Shown piece after piece: positions 46,681 to 55,354 of a DNA stretch of 64,000 bases. A program made the translations under genes and the position numbers. The notes below the pieces were generated by a model. The model was given only the letters and a program-made list of their open reading frames with translations, was not told the DNA's origin and did not search any database. Source of the stretch: RPQJ01 sp963846885 (GTDB taxonomy: Bacteria > Pseudomonadota > Gammaproteobacteria > Steroidobacterales > Steroidobacteraceae); contig CAWJXS010000019.1 in assembly GCA_963846885.1 (NCBI GenBank), forward strand, positions 89,591 to 153,590, given 5' to 3'. Position 1 is the first letter of the stretch, and each line of letters begins with the position of its first letter.

Positions 46681-47046
46681 ATGACCGAGAACGCCACGAC
46701 GACATACGCCCATTTTGACTGGCCGGCCCTGGTGGCCAAGCTGGGCGGGGACGAGACGTTCGCCCGGGCACTGCTCGGCGTGGCGCAGCGCTCGAGCGGC
46801 TCGATGCCTGCGGACCTGCGGGCGGCGGCTGCGGGCGTGGAGTTCGATGCCATGGCCAGGTTGGCGCACAAGGTCAAGGGCACCGCCGGCGACATCTGTG
46901 CGACCGAGCTGCGCGAGATAGCCAGCGCCGCCGAGCAGGCGGCCCGGCAGGCCTCGCCCGAGTCAGCCGCCCGGCTTCGTGACGTGGCCGACCACCTCGA
47001 CGGCCTGTTGCGCGATCTGCAGGCAGTCGCGGCCGCGGCTCCCTGA
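46681..47046 (+). CDS. Hpt (histidine phosphotransfer) domain protein
   Basis: 121 residues, a free-standing Hpt four-helix bundle. The phosphorylated His is H63 in ARLAHKVKGTAGDICA, the classical HxxKG pattern. It would pass phosphate between a hybrid kinase and a response regulator. No hybrid kinase lies adjacent; the PAS kinase at 32-33.4 kb lacks a receiver. The interval upstream contains TAGAAT near 46634 as a possible -10. Confidence 0.8.
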   Translation: MTENATTTYAHFDWPALVAKLGGDETFARALLGVAQRSSGSMPADLRAAAAGVEFDAMARLAHKVKGTAGDICATELREIASAAEQAARQASPESAARLRDVADHLDGLLRDLQAVAAAAP

Positions 47047-47066
47047 GCGCCTCCCCGGCACCCGTC

Positions 47067-47894
47067 ATGCAGCACCGTGAGTCGACCGCTGCCGGTATCG
47101 GTGGCCGTGAGCTGTACACCCAGGCCTGGTTGCCGGAAGGCGTTCCGCGTGCCGTGATCGTGGTGTCCCACGGCCTGGGCGAACACAGTGGCCGCTATGC
47201 CACGCTCGCGGGCGAGCTCGTGGCACGCGACTACGCGGTTTATGCACTCGACCATCGCGGCCACGGACGCTCGCAGGGCCCGCGCGCCAACATCGAGCGA
47301 TTCGCGTACGTGGTGTCCGATTTTTCCTCGTTCGTCGGGCGTTGCGCCCGCCAGCACCTGGACACGCCCGTGTACGTGCTGGGCCACAGCATGGGAGGTG
47401 CGGTTGCGTTCGCCTCGGCGCTGCGCCTGCAGCACGCGCTGCGCGGCCTGGTGCTCTCTGCCCCTGCGCTCGCTACCGAACCGACGGTGCCGAAATGGCA
47501 GGAGTGGCTCGTGCGGGCGTTATCTGTCGTCGCTCCGAACACGGGTGCGCTGGCGTTGCCACCGAGCGACGTCAGCCGCGACCCGTCCGTGGTCATGCGC
47601 TACGAATCCGACCCGCTCGTGCATCACCGCGCGGTGCCGGCGCGCACATTGGTTGAACTGCTCGAGGCGATGCGGGAGTTTCCCGCGGGCGCGCGCGAGT
47701 TGCGGCTGCCGACCCTGATCCTGCACGGCACGGCGGACAAGCTCGTGCCGCTCGCGGCCACGCGGCCGGTCTATCACGCCATCGGTGCCAGCCATCGCAC
47801 CCTCAAGCTGTACGACGGTCTCTATCACGAGGTCTTCAACGAACCTGAGCGTGCCAGCGTGACGGCCGACCTGCTGGCGTGGCTCGAACGCTGA
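47067..47894 (+). CDS. Alpha/beta hydrolase, monoacylglycerol lipase-like
   Basis: 275 residues. VVSHGLGEHSGRYATLAGEL and LDHRGHGRSQGPRANIERF match the monoglyceride lipase group. The nucleophile is S108 in LGHSMGGAVAF. The Asp is in LHGTADKLVPL and the His in YDGLYHEVFNEPER. All three catalytic residues are in place. It probably cleaves short lipids or esters in the cytoplasm, giving glycerol from monoglycerides. It starts 20 bases after the Hpt gene on the same strand, though a functional tie is not evident. Confidence 0.87.
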   Translation: MQHRESTAAGIGGRELYTQAWLPEGVPRAVIVVSHGLGEHSGRYATLAGELVARDYAVYALDHRGHGRSQGPRANIERFAYVVSDFSSFVGRCARQHLDTPVYVLGHSMGGAVAFASALRLQHALRGLVLSAPALATEPTVPKWQEWLVRALSVVAPNTGALALPPSDVSRDPSVVMRYESDPLVHHRAVPARTLVELLEAMREFPAGARELRLPTLILHGTADKLVPLAATRPVYHAIGASHRTLKLYDGLYHEVFNEPERASVTADLLAWLER

Positions 47895-47970
47895 GCGCCG
47901 GGTCACACTTTTAACGCGCCCCTCGGCGCAGGCGCCCCACGGGGCCCGCGGCGGCGTATGTTTCCGTCTG

Positions 47971-48639
47971 ATGCCAGCCAGCCTGCAACGCGTCCTGCTC
48001 GCCTGTCTCCTCATGGGGGCGCTGGCTGGTGCGCGATTGGCGCATGCCGAATCGGAAGCCACGTTGCCGACGGCGCCGATGCCCTTGAGCGCGTCGGATG
48101 CGAGATCCCCTGCAGAGACTGTTCACCGCCCGGTCGATTCCGCGTGGTGGCGCGACGGCGTCACAGTGTTTGCGGCGTTGTGGGACGACGCGAGGGCGCG
48201 CCTGACGGACGATGCGCCCGACTGGCTGCATCGCCTGTCGCGGCGGCAGCCTGCGGCAGCGTTGCCCGTCGTCGACGCCGCCTACGTCGTGCTGCAGGAC
48301 GACCGCGCCGATGGCATGGACCTGGTCACCTTGCGGTATCGGCTCGCCGAGCAGGGCCCGCTGCGGGCTTACGCCGGCGCGGGAATCAACCATGCACGGT
48401 ACTTCGTCGACGGCATCGAGGCCGACCCATCGCTGCTGACGCGACGCAATCGGCACACCGGAGTGGGCCCTGCCGCCGAACTCGGGGCGGAGTTCGCCTT
48501 CAACGACCATGTCAGGCTCAATGCCGACCTGCGCTGGGCGGAGCTCGACCAGCGTGCCGACCTGCTGCATGGCTCGTACGGTCCCGTCGCCGCGGATCCC
48601 GTCACGCTCGGCATCAGCCTGGGTTATCGCTTCCGCTGA
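47971..48639 (+). CDS. OmpW-like outer-membrane beta-barrel protein
   Basis: 222 residues. Signal peptide LACLLMGALAGARLAHA. A linker of about 80 residues precedes alternating strands (LRAYAGAGINHARYFVDG, AAELGAEFAFNDHVRLNADL) and a barrel-type end LGISLGYRFR with terminal aromatic-basic residues. The strand pattern near AGAGINHARY resembles OmpW. The N-terminal linker with ALWDDARARLTDDAPDWLHR is extra. No ligand can be suggested. Confidence 0.65.
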   Translation: MPASLQRVLLACLLMGALAGARLAHAESEATLPTAPMPLSASDARSPAETVHRPVDSAWWRDGVTVFAALWDDARARLTDDAPDWLHRLSRRQPAAALPVVDAAYVVLQDDRADGMDLVTLRYRLAEQGPLRAYAGAGINHARYFVDGIEADPSLLTRRNRHTGVGPAAELGAEFAFNDHVRLNADLRWAELDQRADLLHGSYGPVAADPVTLGISLGYRFR

Positions 48640-48672
48640 GCGCGGCGCTCGGTCCTGCACTCTGTCCGGCGC

Positions 48673-49065
48673 TCAGGCCGAAGGAATGAATTCCTCGTCG
48701 CCCTGCTGGATGCGCTCGAACTTCAGGAACTCGAAGTAACCGCAGGTCTTGTCTTCCGGGTACAGGCGGCACACCGAAGGCCTTGCGGCATACACCGTGC
48801 AGCGGCGCTCCTTCTGGTCGAAGAACATGCACGTCGACTTGTAGATGTGGTCCTTGCGATGGCGGAGCAGTTGCTCGTCGAGTTCCTTGGTCTGGTAGCG
48901 ATACGTGAACTTGAGGCGCGCGGCTGCCTTGCTGATGCCGAAATGCCGGGCCAGCCGCTCGATGTCGAAATCCTGGACGGCGATGCGCGAGTAGCTGCAG
49001 CAGTAGCCAGGGCACTTGGCACAGTCGTAGCGTAACTTGGGCTTCTTCTTGATCTTCTGCGTCAT
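48673..49065 (-). CDS. YkgJ-family Cys-cluster protein
   Basis: 130 residues from ATG 49065; the longer frame to 49137 lacks family sequence. Cys pattern: CAKCPGYCC at residues 15-23, then CMFFDQKERRCTVYAARPSVCR and CGYFEF. These eight or so Cys are those of the UPF0153/YkgJ family, proposed to bind a metal or Fe-S cluster. A start rich in Lys (KIKKKPKLRY) precedes it. The cofactor and role are unknown. It follows the desaturase-serine hydrolase fusion gene on the same strand, 78 bases on. Confidence 0.83.
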   Translation of the reverse strand: MTQKIKKKPKLRYDCAKCPGYCCSYSRIAVQDFDIERLARHFGISKAAARLKFTYRYQTKELDEQLLRHRKDHIYKSTCMFFDQKERRCTVYAARPSVCRLYPEDKTCGYFEFLKFERIQQGDEEFIPSA

Positions 49066-49143
49066 GCTGGCCGGGTCTCTTGCGGGAACGGCGCAGTGTA
49101 GCGGGGCACGCCACCGCACGCATCCTGACGCAGTCATCCGCGC

Positions 49144-51477
49144 TCAGGGCGCTACGGCGACGTCCGGCCAGCGCGTGATACGCAGTCGGCCCGCGGCCGC
49201 TTTCCCTGGTGCAGTCGGCACCAGCGTCAATTCCACCTTGCCACGCGCGAGGTCGACGTCGCCAAGGCGGATCCAGCGCCGACCCCACGTGGACTGGTCA
49301 ACGGTGGCGAGCGCTTGCGCGGCGCCCGTCGCGTCCGTGAGCGCAGCTTGCGCCGCACGCGTCTGGTCGGCCGTCGCCTCGAACCACACAGCCAGTTCAT
49401 AACGGCCTGCCTCTGGCACGCGCCAGTGCCAGCGCGCGGACCCGTCAGCCGCAAGCTTCCCATTGAGCAGGCGGGGCGCATGGCCGGCCGCGGCGTCGAG
49501 GCCCAGTTGCTGCAGCAGGCGCGCCGTGAAGTCGCCAAGCCGTGCCACGTCCCAGGGCTCGGGTTCCTGCGCGTCCCAGCCGTTGGTGAACGCCGCGATG
49601 ACCAGGCGGTGTCCGTCAGGCAATTCCGCGTGCATCACGTCCTGCAACGTATCGAAGGCGCTGCCGATCTTGTTTTCGTGCAGCGAGCCGGGAGGCAGCC
49701 CGCCGCCCAGGCTGCTGTACGCCGAGAATGCGGGATGGCGCAGCAGGCCGCGCATGTAGCCGGTCGCCGCCGGTTCGATCGTGCCGGTCACGACCCCCAG
49801 CATCAGTTGTGCCGCCAGGTCGGTCGTCATCGCGTTGCGGCCCAGCTGCTGCCATGCGGCGTGTTCGAGTCCGGTGGGCTCCTCGCCGGAATTGGTCGGG
49901 TAAGTCTTGGTGAACATGCGCTGCGGGCCAAGCAAACCCAGTTGATCGAGCACGCGCTCGGTATAACGACGTCGCTCGATGAACGCCTCGAGGTCGGCGC
50001 CCGCGACGGGGCCGTTCGTCACGCCGCTCAAGCGGTCGACGACTTCGCCGGTTGCGACGTTGTCGGAGGTTTCGATCATGGGCCGCACGTACTGGTCGAG
50101 ACAGTCGGGCGGACTGCCGCGCTCCCGGCACCAATGCACGGCGCCGACGAGGAAGCCGAGTTTCACACTGCTTGCCGGATACGCGAGCCGGTCGCCTTCG
50201 ACGGCCCCACGCAGCCACCGGCCTTGCTGGTCTTGCAGCAGCACCGTGACGTGCATGCGATCGAACGGTTGCTGTGCCAGAAACCCGGTGCGCGCTGCTG
50301 TAACAGCGCGCTGCACGCGCGCATCGTCGACGATGGTGGGCGCGGGTGCGGCTCCGGCACGGGCCACCACCAGCAGCACGGCGAGCACGACTGACTCCAG
50401 CGCGAGTGCGCGGGGCAGCGTGAGGCGTCCCTGCATCACGGCCCCCGTGAGCCACAGCACTGCGATCACCGCGAGCGCGATGGCGGCCAGTGGAACGGGC
50501 GGCAGCGACTCGGCGTACCACAGCAGCAGCACCGAGCCGAGAATGGCGAGCGTGATGTGCGCCACGGCAAACGTGCGTGCACCGCGGGTCATCGCCGGGT
50601 CGTACGTGCGGACCTGCGCGAGGTCGAACGCCGGCTTGTGCCATTCCGTGCCGGTCGCCAGGGCGGGCTGCCAGCCCGGCGGCTTGAGCCAGATGCGGAC
50701 GCGATCACCCCAGCGCTGGCACTGCCGCGACCTGCGCGCGAGATCCGCGTACACCTCGAAGTTCGCCCACAGCGGATCCCACGAGTTGAGAGGCGTGCGC
50801 GTGCCGTAGACGCAGCGTTCCGATTCCTCGACGAAGGTGCCGAAAAGCCGGTCCCAGGCCATGAAGATGCCGCCGTAATTGCGGTCGATGTAGGCGTCGT
50901 TCACGGCGTGATGCACGCGGTGGTTCGAAGGCGAGGCGAACCACCGGTCGAACCAGCCGAGCTTGCCCACCACTTCGGTGTGGATCCAGTACTGGTACAG
51001 CAGGTCGACGATGGCCGCGACGACGAACATCTCGGGCGGAACGCCGGCGAGCGCCATCGGCAGGTAGAACACCCAGCCCAGGAGGGCGCCGCTGCTCGTC
51101 TGGCGCAGGGCCGTCGACAGGTTGTAGCGCTGGCTCTGGTGATGGACCACGTGCGCGGCCCAGAAGACCGCGCTCTCGTGGCCGAGCCGGTGATTCCAGT
51201 AATAGCAGAAGTCGTAGAAGACGATGGCGAGCAGCCAGCCCCACCAGGCGTCAGGCCAGGTGCCGAGCGCGATGTGCTCGAACGCGACCGTGTAGATGCC
51301 GATGGTGAGGACGCGCACGAACAGTCCGGTGACCTGGCTCATCACGCCGAGGCTCAGGCTGTTGATCGCATCGTTGAGACGGTAAGCGCCGCGCAGGCCG
51401 CGCGCACGCGCGACTACGTATTCCAGCGCGATCAGCAGGAAGAATACCGGCGTCGCGTATGCAATGGCCTTGCCCAT
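49144..51477 (-). CDS. Three-domain protein: sterol desaturase, class A beta-lactamase-like hydrolase and golvesin-like domain
   Basis: 777 residues in one unbroken frame. Residues 1 to about 270 are a fatty acid hydroxylase-superfamily membrane domain with HRLGH, HVVHH and HRVHH boxes. About 300-395 adds further hydrophobic helices that would place the rest outside the membrane. About 400-650 is a penicillin-binding/class A-type serine hydrolase: S436-S-V-K439, S471-D-N473 and K603-I-G, the usual three motifs. About 660-777 (WHWRVPEAGRYELAVWF, WGRRWIRLGDVDL) resembles golvesin C-terminal carbohydrate-binding-like domains. glpK ends 10 bases upstream in the same direction. Substrates unknown; lipid and peptidoglycan or ester chemistry are both possible. 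Confidence 0.85.
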   Translation of the reverse strand: MGKAIAYATPVFFLLIALEYVVARARGLRGAYRLNDAINSLSLGVMSQVTGLFVRVLTIGIYTVAFEHIALGTWPDAWWGWLLAIVFYDFCYYWNHRLGHESAVFWAAHVVHHQSQRYNLSTALRQTSSGALLGWVFYLPMALAGVPPEMFVVAAIVDLLYQYWIHTEVVGKLGWFDRWFASPSNHRVHHAVNDAYIDRNYGGIFMAWDRLFGTFVEESERCVYGTRTPLNSWDPLWANFEVYADLARRSRQCQRWGDRVRIWLKPPGWQPALATGTEWHKPAFDLAQVRTYDPAMTRGARTFAVAHITLAILGSVLLLWYAESLPPVPLAAIALAVIAVLWLTGAVMQGRLTLPRALALESVVLAVLLVVARAGAAPAPTIVDDARVQRAVTAARTGFLAQQPFDRMHVTVLLQDQQGRWLRGAVEGDRLAYPASSVKLGFLVGAVHWCRERGSPPDCLDQYVRPMIETSDNVATGEVVDRLSGVTNGPVAGADLEAFIERRRYTERVLDQLGLLGPQRMFTKTYPTNSGEEPTGLEHAAWQQLGRNAMTTDLAAQLMLGVVTGTIEPAATGYMRGLLRHPAFSAYSSLGGGLPPGSLHENKIGSAFDTLQDVMHAELPDGHRLVIAAFTNGWDAQEPEPWDVARLGDFTARLLQQLGLDAAAGHAPRLLNGKLAADGSARWHWRVPEAGRYELAVWFEATADQTRAAQAALTDATGAAQALATVDQSTWGRRWIRLGDVDLARGKVELTLVPTAPGKAAAGRLRITRWPDVAVAP

Positions 51478-51486
51478 GGCGCGATC

Positions 51487-52983
51487 CTAACTTGCCACGT
51501 CCCAGTCGCGCGATCGATCGACTGCCCGTGACCAGCGCGCAAGCCGGCTGGCGGCCTCGTCGCGTGACATCACCGGTTCGAACCGGCGCTCGGCGCGCCA
51601 GTTCGCAGTGACCTCCGCCGGCGACGACCAGAACCCCACGCCCAGGCCCGCGAGGTACGCGGCCCCGAGTGCCGTGGTCTCGGTGACCTCCGGGCGCACG
51701 ACCGGCACGCCCAGCAAGTCGGCCTGGAATTGCAGCAGCAGGTCGTTGCCCGCCGCGCCGCCGTCCACGCGCAATTCGACCAGCGCGTGCCGCGCGTCGC
51801 GCTGCATGGCCTGCAGGACTTCAGCGCTCTGGAACGCGATGGCCTCGAGCGCTGCGCGTGCGATGTGCCCCCGCGAGGTGCCACGCGAAAGACCCACCAT
51901 CGTGCCGCGCGCGTAGGCGTCCCAGTGCGGACTGCCGAGGCCCGTGAAGGCGGGCACCAGGAACATCCCGCCTGAGTCCGGCACGCTGGCAGCCAACGCT
52001 TCGACATCCGCTGACCGCTCGATGATGCCGAGTCCGTCCCGCAGCCATTGCACCACCGCGCCACCGACGAAGACGGCGCCTTCGAGCGCGTACCGCAAGT
52101 CCGTGGTTTGCCATGCAATGGTCGTGAGCAGACGATTGGCCGAGGCCAGGGGCGCAGTGCCGGTGTTCATCAGCAGGAAGCAGCCGGTGCCGTAAGTGTT
52201 CTTGGCCATGCCCGGCTCGAAGCAGGCCTGCCCGAACAGCGCAGCCTGCTGGTCCCCGGCAATGCCCGCGATCGGGATGCGATGCCTGCCCAGTTTCGCC
52301 ATCGGTGCGTCCGTGCCTGCGAGCGACGACGCCACCACCGTGGGCAGCACGGCTCGCGGGATGCGCAGCTGCCCGAGCATGAACGAGTCCCAAGCCGCCG
52401 TGGCCACGTCGAGCAGCAGGGTGCGACTCGCGTTGGACGCGTCCGTGACGTGGAATTCGCCATGCGTCAGCTTCCAGACCAGCCAGCTGTCGATGGTGCC
52501 GAACGCGAGTTCGCCGCGCTCGGCGCGATCACGCGCCCCCGGCACGTTATCGAGCAGCCAGGTGAGCTTGGTACCGGAGAAATAGGGGTCGAGCAGCAGC
52601 CCTGTGCGTCGCGTGACCTCGGCCTCGAGCCCCGCTGCCTGCAGTTGCCGGCATGCGTCAGCGGTGCGGCGATCCTGCCAGACGATCGCGGGCGCTACGG
52701 GCACACCCGTAGCGCGGTCCCACAGCACGGTCGTTTCGCGCTGGTTGGTGATGCCGATCGCGGCGACGTCGGCCGGCGTCGCGCCTGCCTTGGCCAGTAC
52801 CTCAGCGATGGTGGCGCTCTGCGAGGCCCAGATTTCTTCGGCGTCGTGCTCGACCCAGCCCGACCGCGGGAAGGATTGCGTGAACTCGCGCTGCGCTATC
52901 GCGACCGGCCGGCCGGCCGCGTCGAACAGGATCGACCGCGAGCTGGTGGTGCCCTGGTCGAGCGCGAGGATGTATTGCGGCAT
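51487..52983 (-). CDS. glpK: Glycerol kinase
   Basis: 498 residues, standard length. It opens ALDQGTTSSRSILFDAAGRP (phosphate-1), has ITNQRETTVLWDRATG, and AIVWQDRRTADACR. Later come the ATP-binding region GLGSPHWDAYARGTMVGLSR and RVDGGAAGNDLLLQFQAD. It phosphorylates glycerol to glycerol-3-phosphate in the cytoplasm. Usual partners glpF and glpD are not adjacent; glpD lies 4.5 kb to the right. The fusion gene follows after 10 bases and is probably cotranscribed. Confidence 0.93.
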   Translation of the reverse strand: MPQYILALDQGTTSSRSILFDAAGRPVAIAQREFTQSFPRSGWVEHDAEEIWASQSATIAEVLAKAGATPADVAAIGITNQRETTVLWDRATGVPVAPAIVWQDRRTADACRQLQAAGLEAEVTRRTGLLLDPYFSGTKLTWLLDNVPGARDRAERGELAFGTIDSWLVWKLTHGEFHVTDASNASRTLLLDVATAAWDSFMLGQLRIPRAVLPTVVASSLAGTDAPMAKLGRHRIPIAGIAGDQQAALFGQACFEPGMAKNTYGTGCFLLMNTGTAPLASANRLLTTIAWQTTDLRYALEGAVFVGGAVVQWLRDGLGIIERSADVEALAASVPDSGGMFLVPAFTGLGSPHWDAYARGTMVGLSRGTSRGHIARAALEAIAFQSAEVLQAMQRDARHALVELRVDGGAAGNDLLLQFQADLLGVPVVRPEVTETTALGAAYLAGLGVGFWSSPAEVTANWRAERRFEPVMSRDEAASRLARWSRAVDRSRDWDVAS

Positions 52984-53066
52984 GTCGATACCTGTGGGGC
53001 GAGGTTCGATTCTAGTGCAGCCGACCGTGCATTGCGCCCCGCGCTCGGGTTAGGGATGATCCCGCG

Positions 53067-54956
53067 ATGACACAGGCCGAAGACGTCGCGGAATTCACCC
53101 TCAAGGCCATCGTCGTCGGCGTAGTGCTCGGCATCGTGTTCGGCGCCGCCAATGCTTACCTCGGGCTGCGCGTCGGCATGACTGTATCGGCCTCGATTCC
53201 GGCGGCGGTGATGACAGTCGCAGCCTTCCGCCTGCTGCGGGTTCGCGGCACGATCCTCGAGGCGAACATGTCGCAGACGGTGGCGTCGGCGTCCACGTCG
53301 CTTGCGACCGGCACCATCTTCACCATTCCTGCCCTGTTCCTGTGGGGAGTGGTGCCGCCTTACCTGCAGGTCGTCGCGCTCGCGTTCCTGGGGGCGCTGC
53401 TGGGCATCGCCGCCATGGTGCCGCTGCGTCGGCTGCTGATCGTGAAGGCGCACGACGAACTGCCCTACCCCGAGGGCACGGCCTGCGCCGAGGTCCTGCG
53501 TGCCACGGCCGTGGAAACGAGCGGGGCCGCCAGCGCCAGCGCATGGATCTTCCGGGGCATGGCCGTGGGTGCAGCAGTCAAAGTGCTGATCTCGCTGCTG
53601 TACCTGTTGCCTGGCGAGATCGGCTTTGCACTGCCCGTGCTGCCCAGGGCCGAGCTGGCCCTCGAAATCGCGCCCGCGCTCATCGGCGTGGGTTACATCC
53701 TGGGCTATCGCCAGGCCGCCGTGTGCGTCGCGGGCGCGCTGATTTCGGCCGTCGTCATCACTCCGCTCATTGCCTGGATGGGTGCTTCGTTGACGCAGCC
53801 GCTGTACCCGGAAACCGAGCGCCTCGTCGCCGACATGGACGCGGGTGCCATCTGGTCACGCTACGTGCGGTACATCGGCGCCGGCGCCGTGGCAACGGCC
53901 GGCATTCTCACGGTGCTGCGCGGCTTGCCGACGATGGTGGACGCTTTCACCGCCGTTGCGCGCGGCATGCAGGATTCCGACGCGCGAGCCGGCGGCTCGT
54001 CCGCACGGACCGATCGCGACCTGCCGGGCAGCTTCGTCTTTGGTGGCGTGGCGCTCGTGGTGCTGACGGCAGCCCTCGTGCCCGGCGTGTTCGCGGGCGA
54101 GATGACTGCGGTGCAGCGCGCGATCCTTGCCTGTGGCGTCGGCGTGTTCGGCGTGTTGTTCGTCGCGGTCGCGGCCCGCATCGTCGGCATCGTGGGAGTT
54201 TCGTCGCAGCCCACGTCCGGGATCGCGCTCGTCACGCTGCTCGGCACTGCGTCGATCTTCGCCGCCGCAGGGTGGACTGATCCCGGTGCGCGCGCAGGCG
54301 TGCTCACCGTCGGCACGATCGTGGCGGTCGCCGCGAGCAAGGCGGGCGACATCTCGCAGGATCTCAAGACGGGCTGGCTCGTGGGCGCGACTCCAGCGCG
54401 CCAGCAGCTGGGACAGCTCATCGGCGCGGCGTTCGCGTGCTGGGCGGTGGCCGCGACGGTGATGCTGCTCGGTGAGGCGTACGAGTTCGGCTCGAAGGAA
54501 ATTCCCGCGCCGCAGGCAACGTTGATGAAGACCATCATCGAGGGCGTGCTCGCGGGCGCGCTGCCCTGGGACCTGGTGCTGACCGGAGCCGGGCTCGCGA
54601 TCGCCGCGATGCTGTGCGGCGTGTCGGGCCTGGCTTTTTCGATCGGCATCTACCTGCCGCTCGCCACCATGGCGCCGCTCTTCGTCGGCGGCTGCGTGCG
54701 TGCACTCGTCGAGCGCAAGCAGGCGCCGGCGGCACCGGGCGACAGCGACACCGGCATTCTGGCCGCATCGGGACTCGTGGCGGGAGAAGGTCTCGCCGGC
54801 GTGGCGATCGCGGGGCTCGTCGCCGCCGGGATCGCACCCAAGGCGATCGATTCAAGGCTCGGCGGATTGTCAGGTGAAGTCGCGGCGCTATTGCTGGCGC
54901 TGGGCGTGTGCTTCTTCCTGCTGCGCGGCGGACGGCACGGGCGCCAGGCGGCTTAA
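53067..54956 (+). CDS. OPT-family oligopeptide transporter
   Basis: 629 residues, about 15 hydrophobic segments. GAANAYLGLRVGMTVSASIP and ILEANMSQTVASASTSLATG are the family start. LPYPEGTACAEVLRA follows, with the conserved PEGTACAE. The bacterial OPT group transports peptides or metal-chelates with proton coupling. It starts 83 bases from glpK, divergent. A strongly structured repeat block lies beyond its stop. Confidence 0.9.
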   Translation: MTQAEDVAEFTLKAIVVGVVLGIVFGAANAYLGLRVGMTVSASIPAAVMTVAAFRLLRVRGTILEANMSQTVASASTSLATGTIFTIPALFLWGVVPPYLQVVALAFLGALLGIAAMVPLRRLLIVKAHDELPYPEGTACAEVLRATAVETSGAASASAWIFRGMAVGAAVKVLISLLYLLPGEIGFALPVLPRAELALEIAPALIGVGYILGYRQAAVCVAGALISAVVITPLIAWMGASLTQPLYPETERLVADMDAGAIWSRYVRYIGAGAVATAGILTVLRGLPTMVDAFTAVARGMQDSDARAGGSSARTDRDLPGSFVFGGVALVVLTAALVPGVFAGEMTAVQRAILACGVGVFGVLFVAVAARIVGIVGVSSQPTSGIALVTLLGTASIFAAAGWTDPGARAGVLTVGTIVAVAASKAGDISQDLKTGWLVGATPARQQLGQLIGAAFACWAVAATVMLLGEAYEFGSKEIPAPQATLMKTIIEGVLAGALPWDLVLTGAGLAIAAMLCGVSGLAFSIGIYLPLATMAPLFVGGCVRALVERKQAPAAPGDSDTGILAASGLVAGEGLAGVAIAGLVAAGIAPKAIDSRLGGLSGEVAALLLALGVCFFLLRGGRHGRQAA

Positions 54957-54975
54957 GTACGACCTCGCGACGTCA

Positions 54976-55340
54976 ATGCGGATCTCGGCGTAGCTCACTT
55001 GGGCCGCTAGTGCAAATCTCTGCCGTAGTCACCTGGCGCCGCCAATGCGGATCTCTGTCGTGCTCATGGTCTCGCGCGCATCGTGGATCGTGCGGACGAA
55101 CCGCACGATCCACGGCGAACCTTGTTCGAGCGGCCGCGAGGCGATGGTGCCAGCGGCTGGCCAGCCAGCTGGATGCCGCCTCGCGACTACGCTCGAACTG
55201 CGGCGCTCGACAAATCGCACGACAGAGATCCGCATCGGCGTCGCCGCGCGCTCGTCGATGCAGCGGTGGCAACTGATCGATGTGACTCGAGTGTCGGCTG
55301 CGAAAGCATCAGGCACGACAGAGATCCGCATCGGCGTCGC
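54976..55340. repeat. Repeat block: ~35-base tandem units, inverted copies and nested hairpins
   Basis: A 19-base sequence ATGCGGATCTCTGTCGTGC (55045-55063) recurs exactly, inverted, at 55217-55235 and 55313-55331. The inverted copies extend to a shared 28-base direct repeat (55217-55244 and 55313-55340). Two degenerate direct copies sit at 54976-54994 and about 55010-55028, giving three units spaced 34-35 bases. Between the inverted ends lie a perfect 14-base stem (55082-55095 with 55101-55114) and a nested hairpin. The hairpin pairs 55124-55132 with 55190-55198 and 55136-55143 with 55177-55184, with the palindrome 55155-55166 at its tip. No coding frame fits. Confidence 0.75.
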
Positions 55341-55354
55341 TGTCGCGCGCGCGC

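Noticed and set aside
48673..49065. Reading the YkgJ-type Cys cluster protein as a ferredoxin
   Set aside because: The Cys spacing (CxxCxxxCC, then CX10C and later Cys) follows the YkgJ family, not 2Fe-2S or 4Fe-4S ferredoxins.
54976..55340. CRISPR array
   Set aside because: Units are few, degenerate and in both orientations, spacing is too short for repeat plus spacer, and no cas gene is near.
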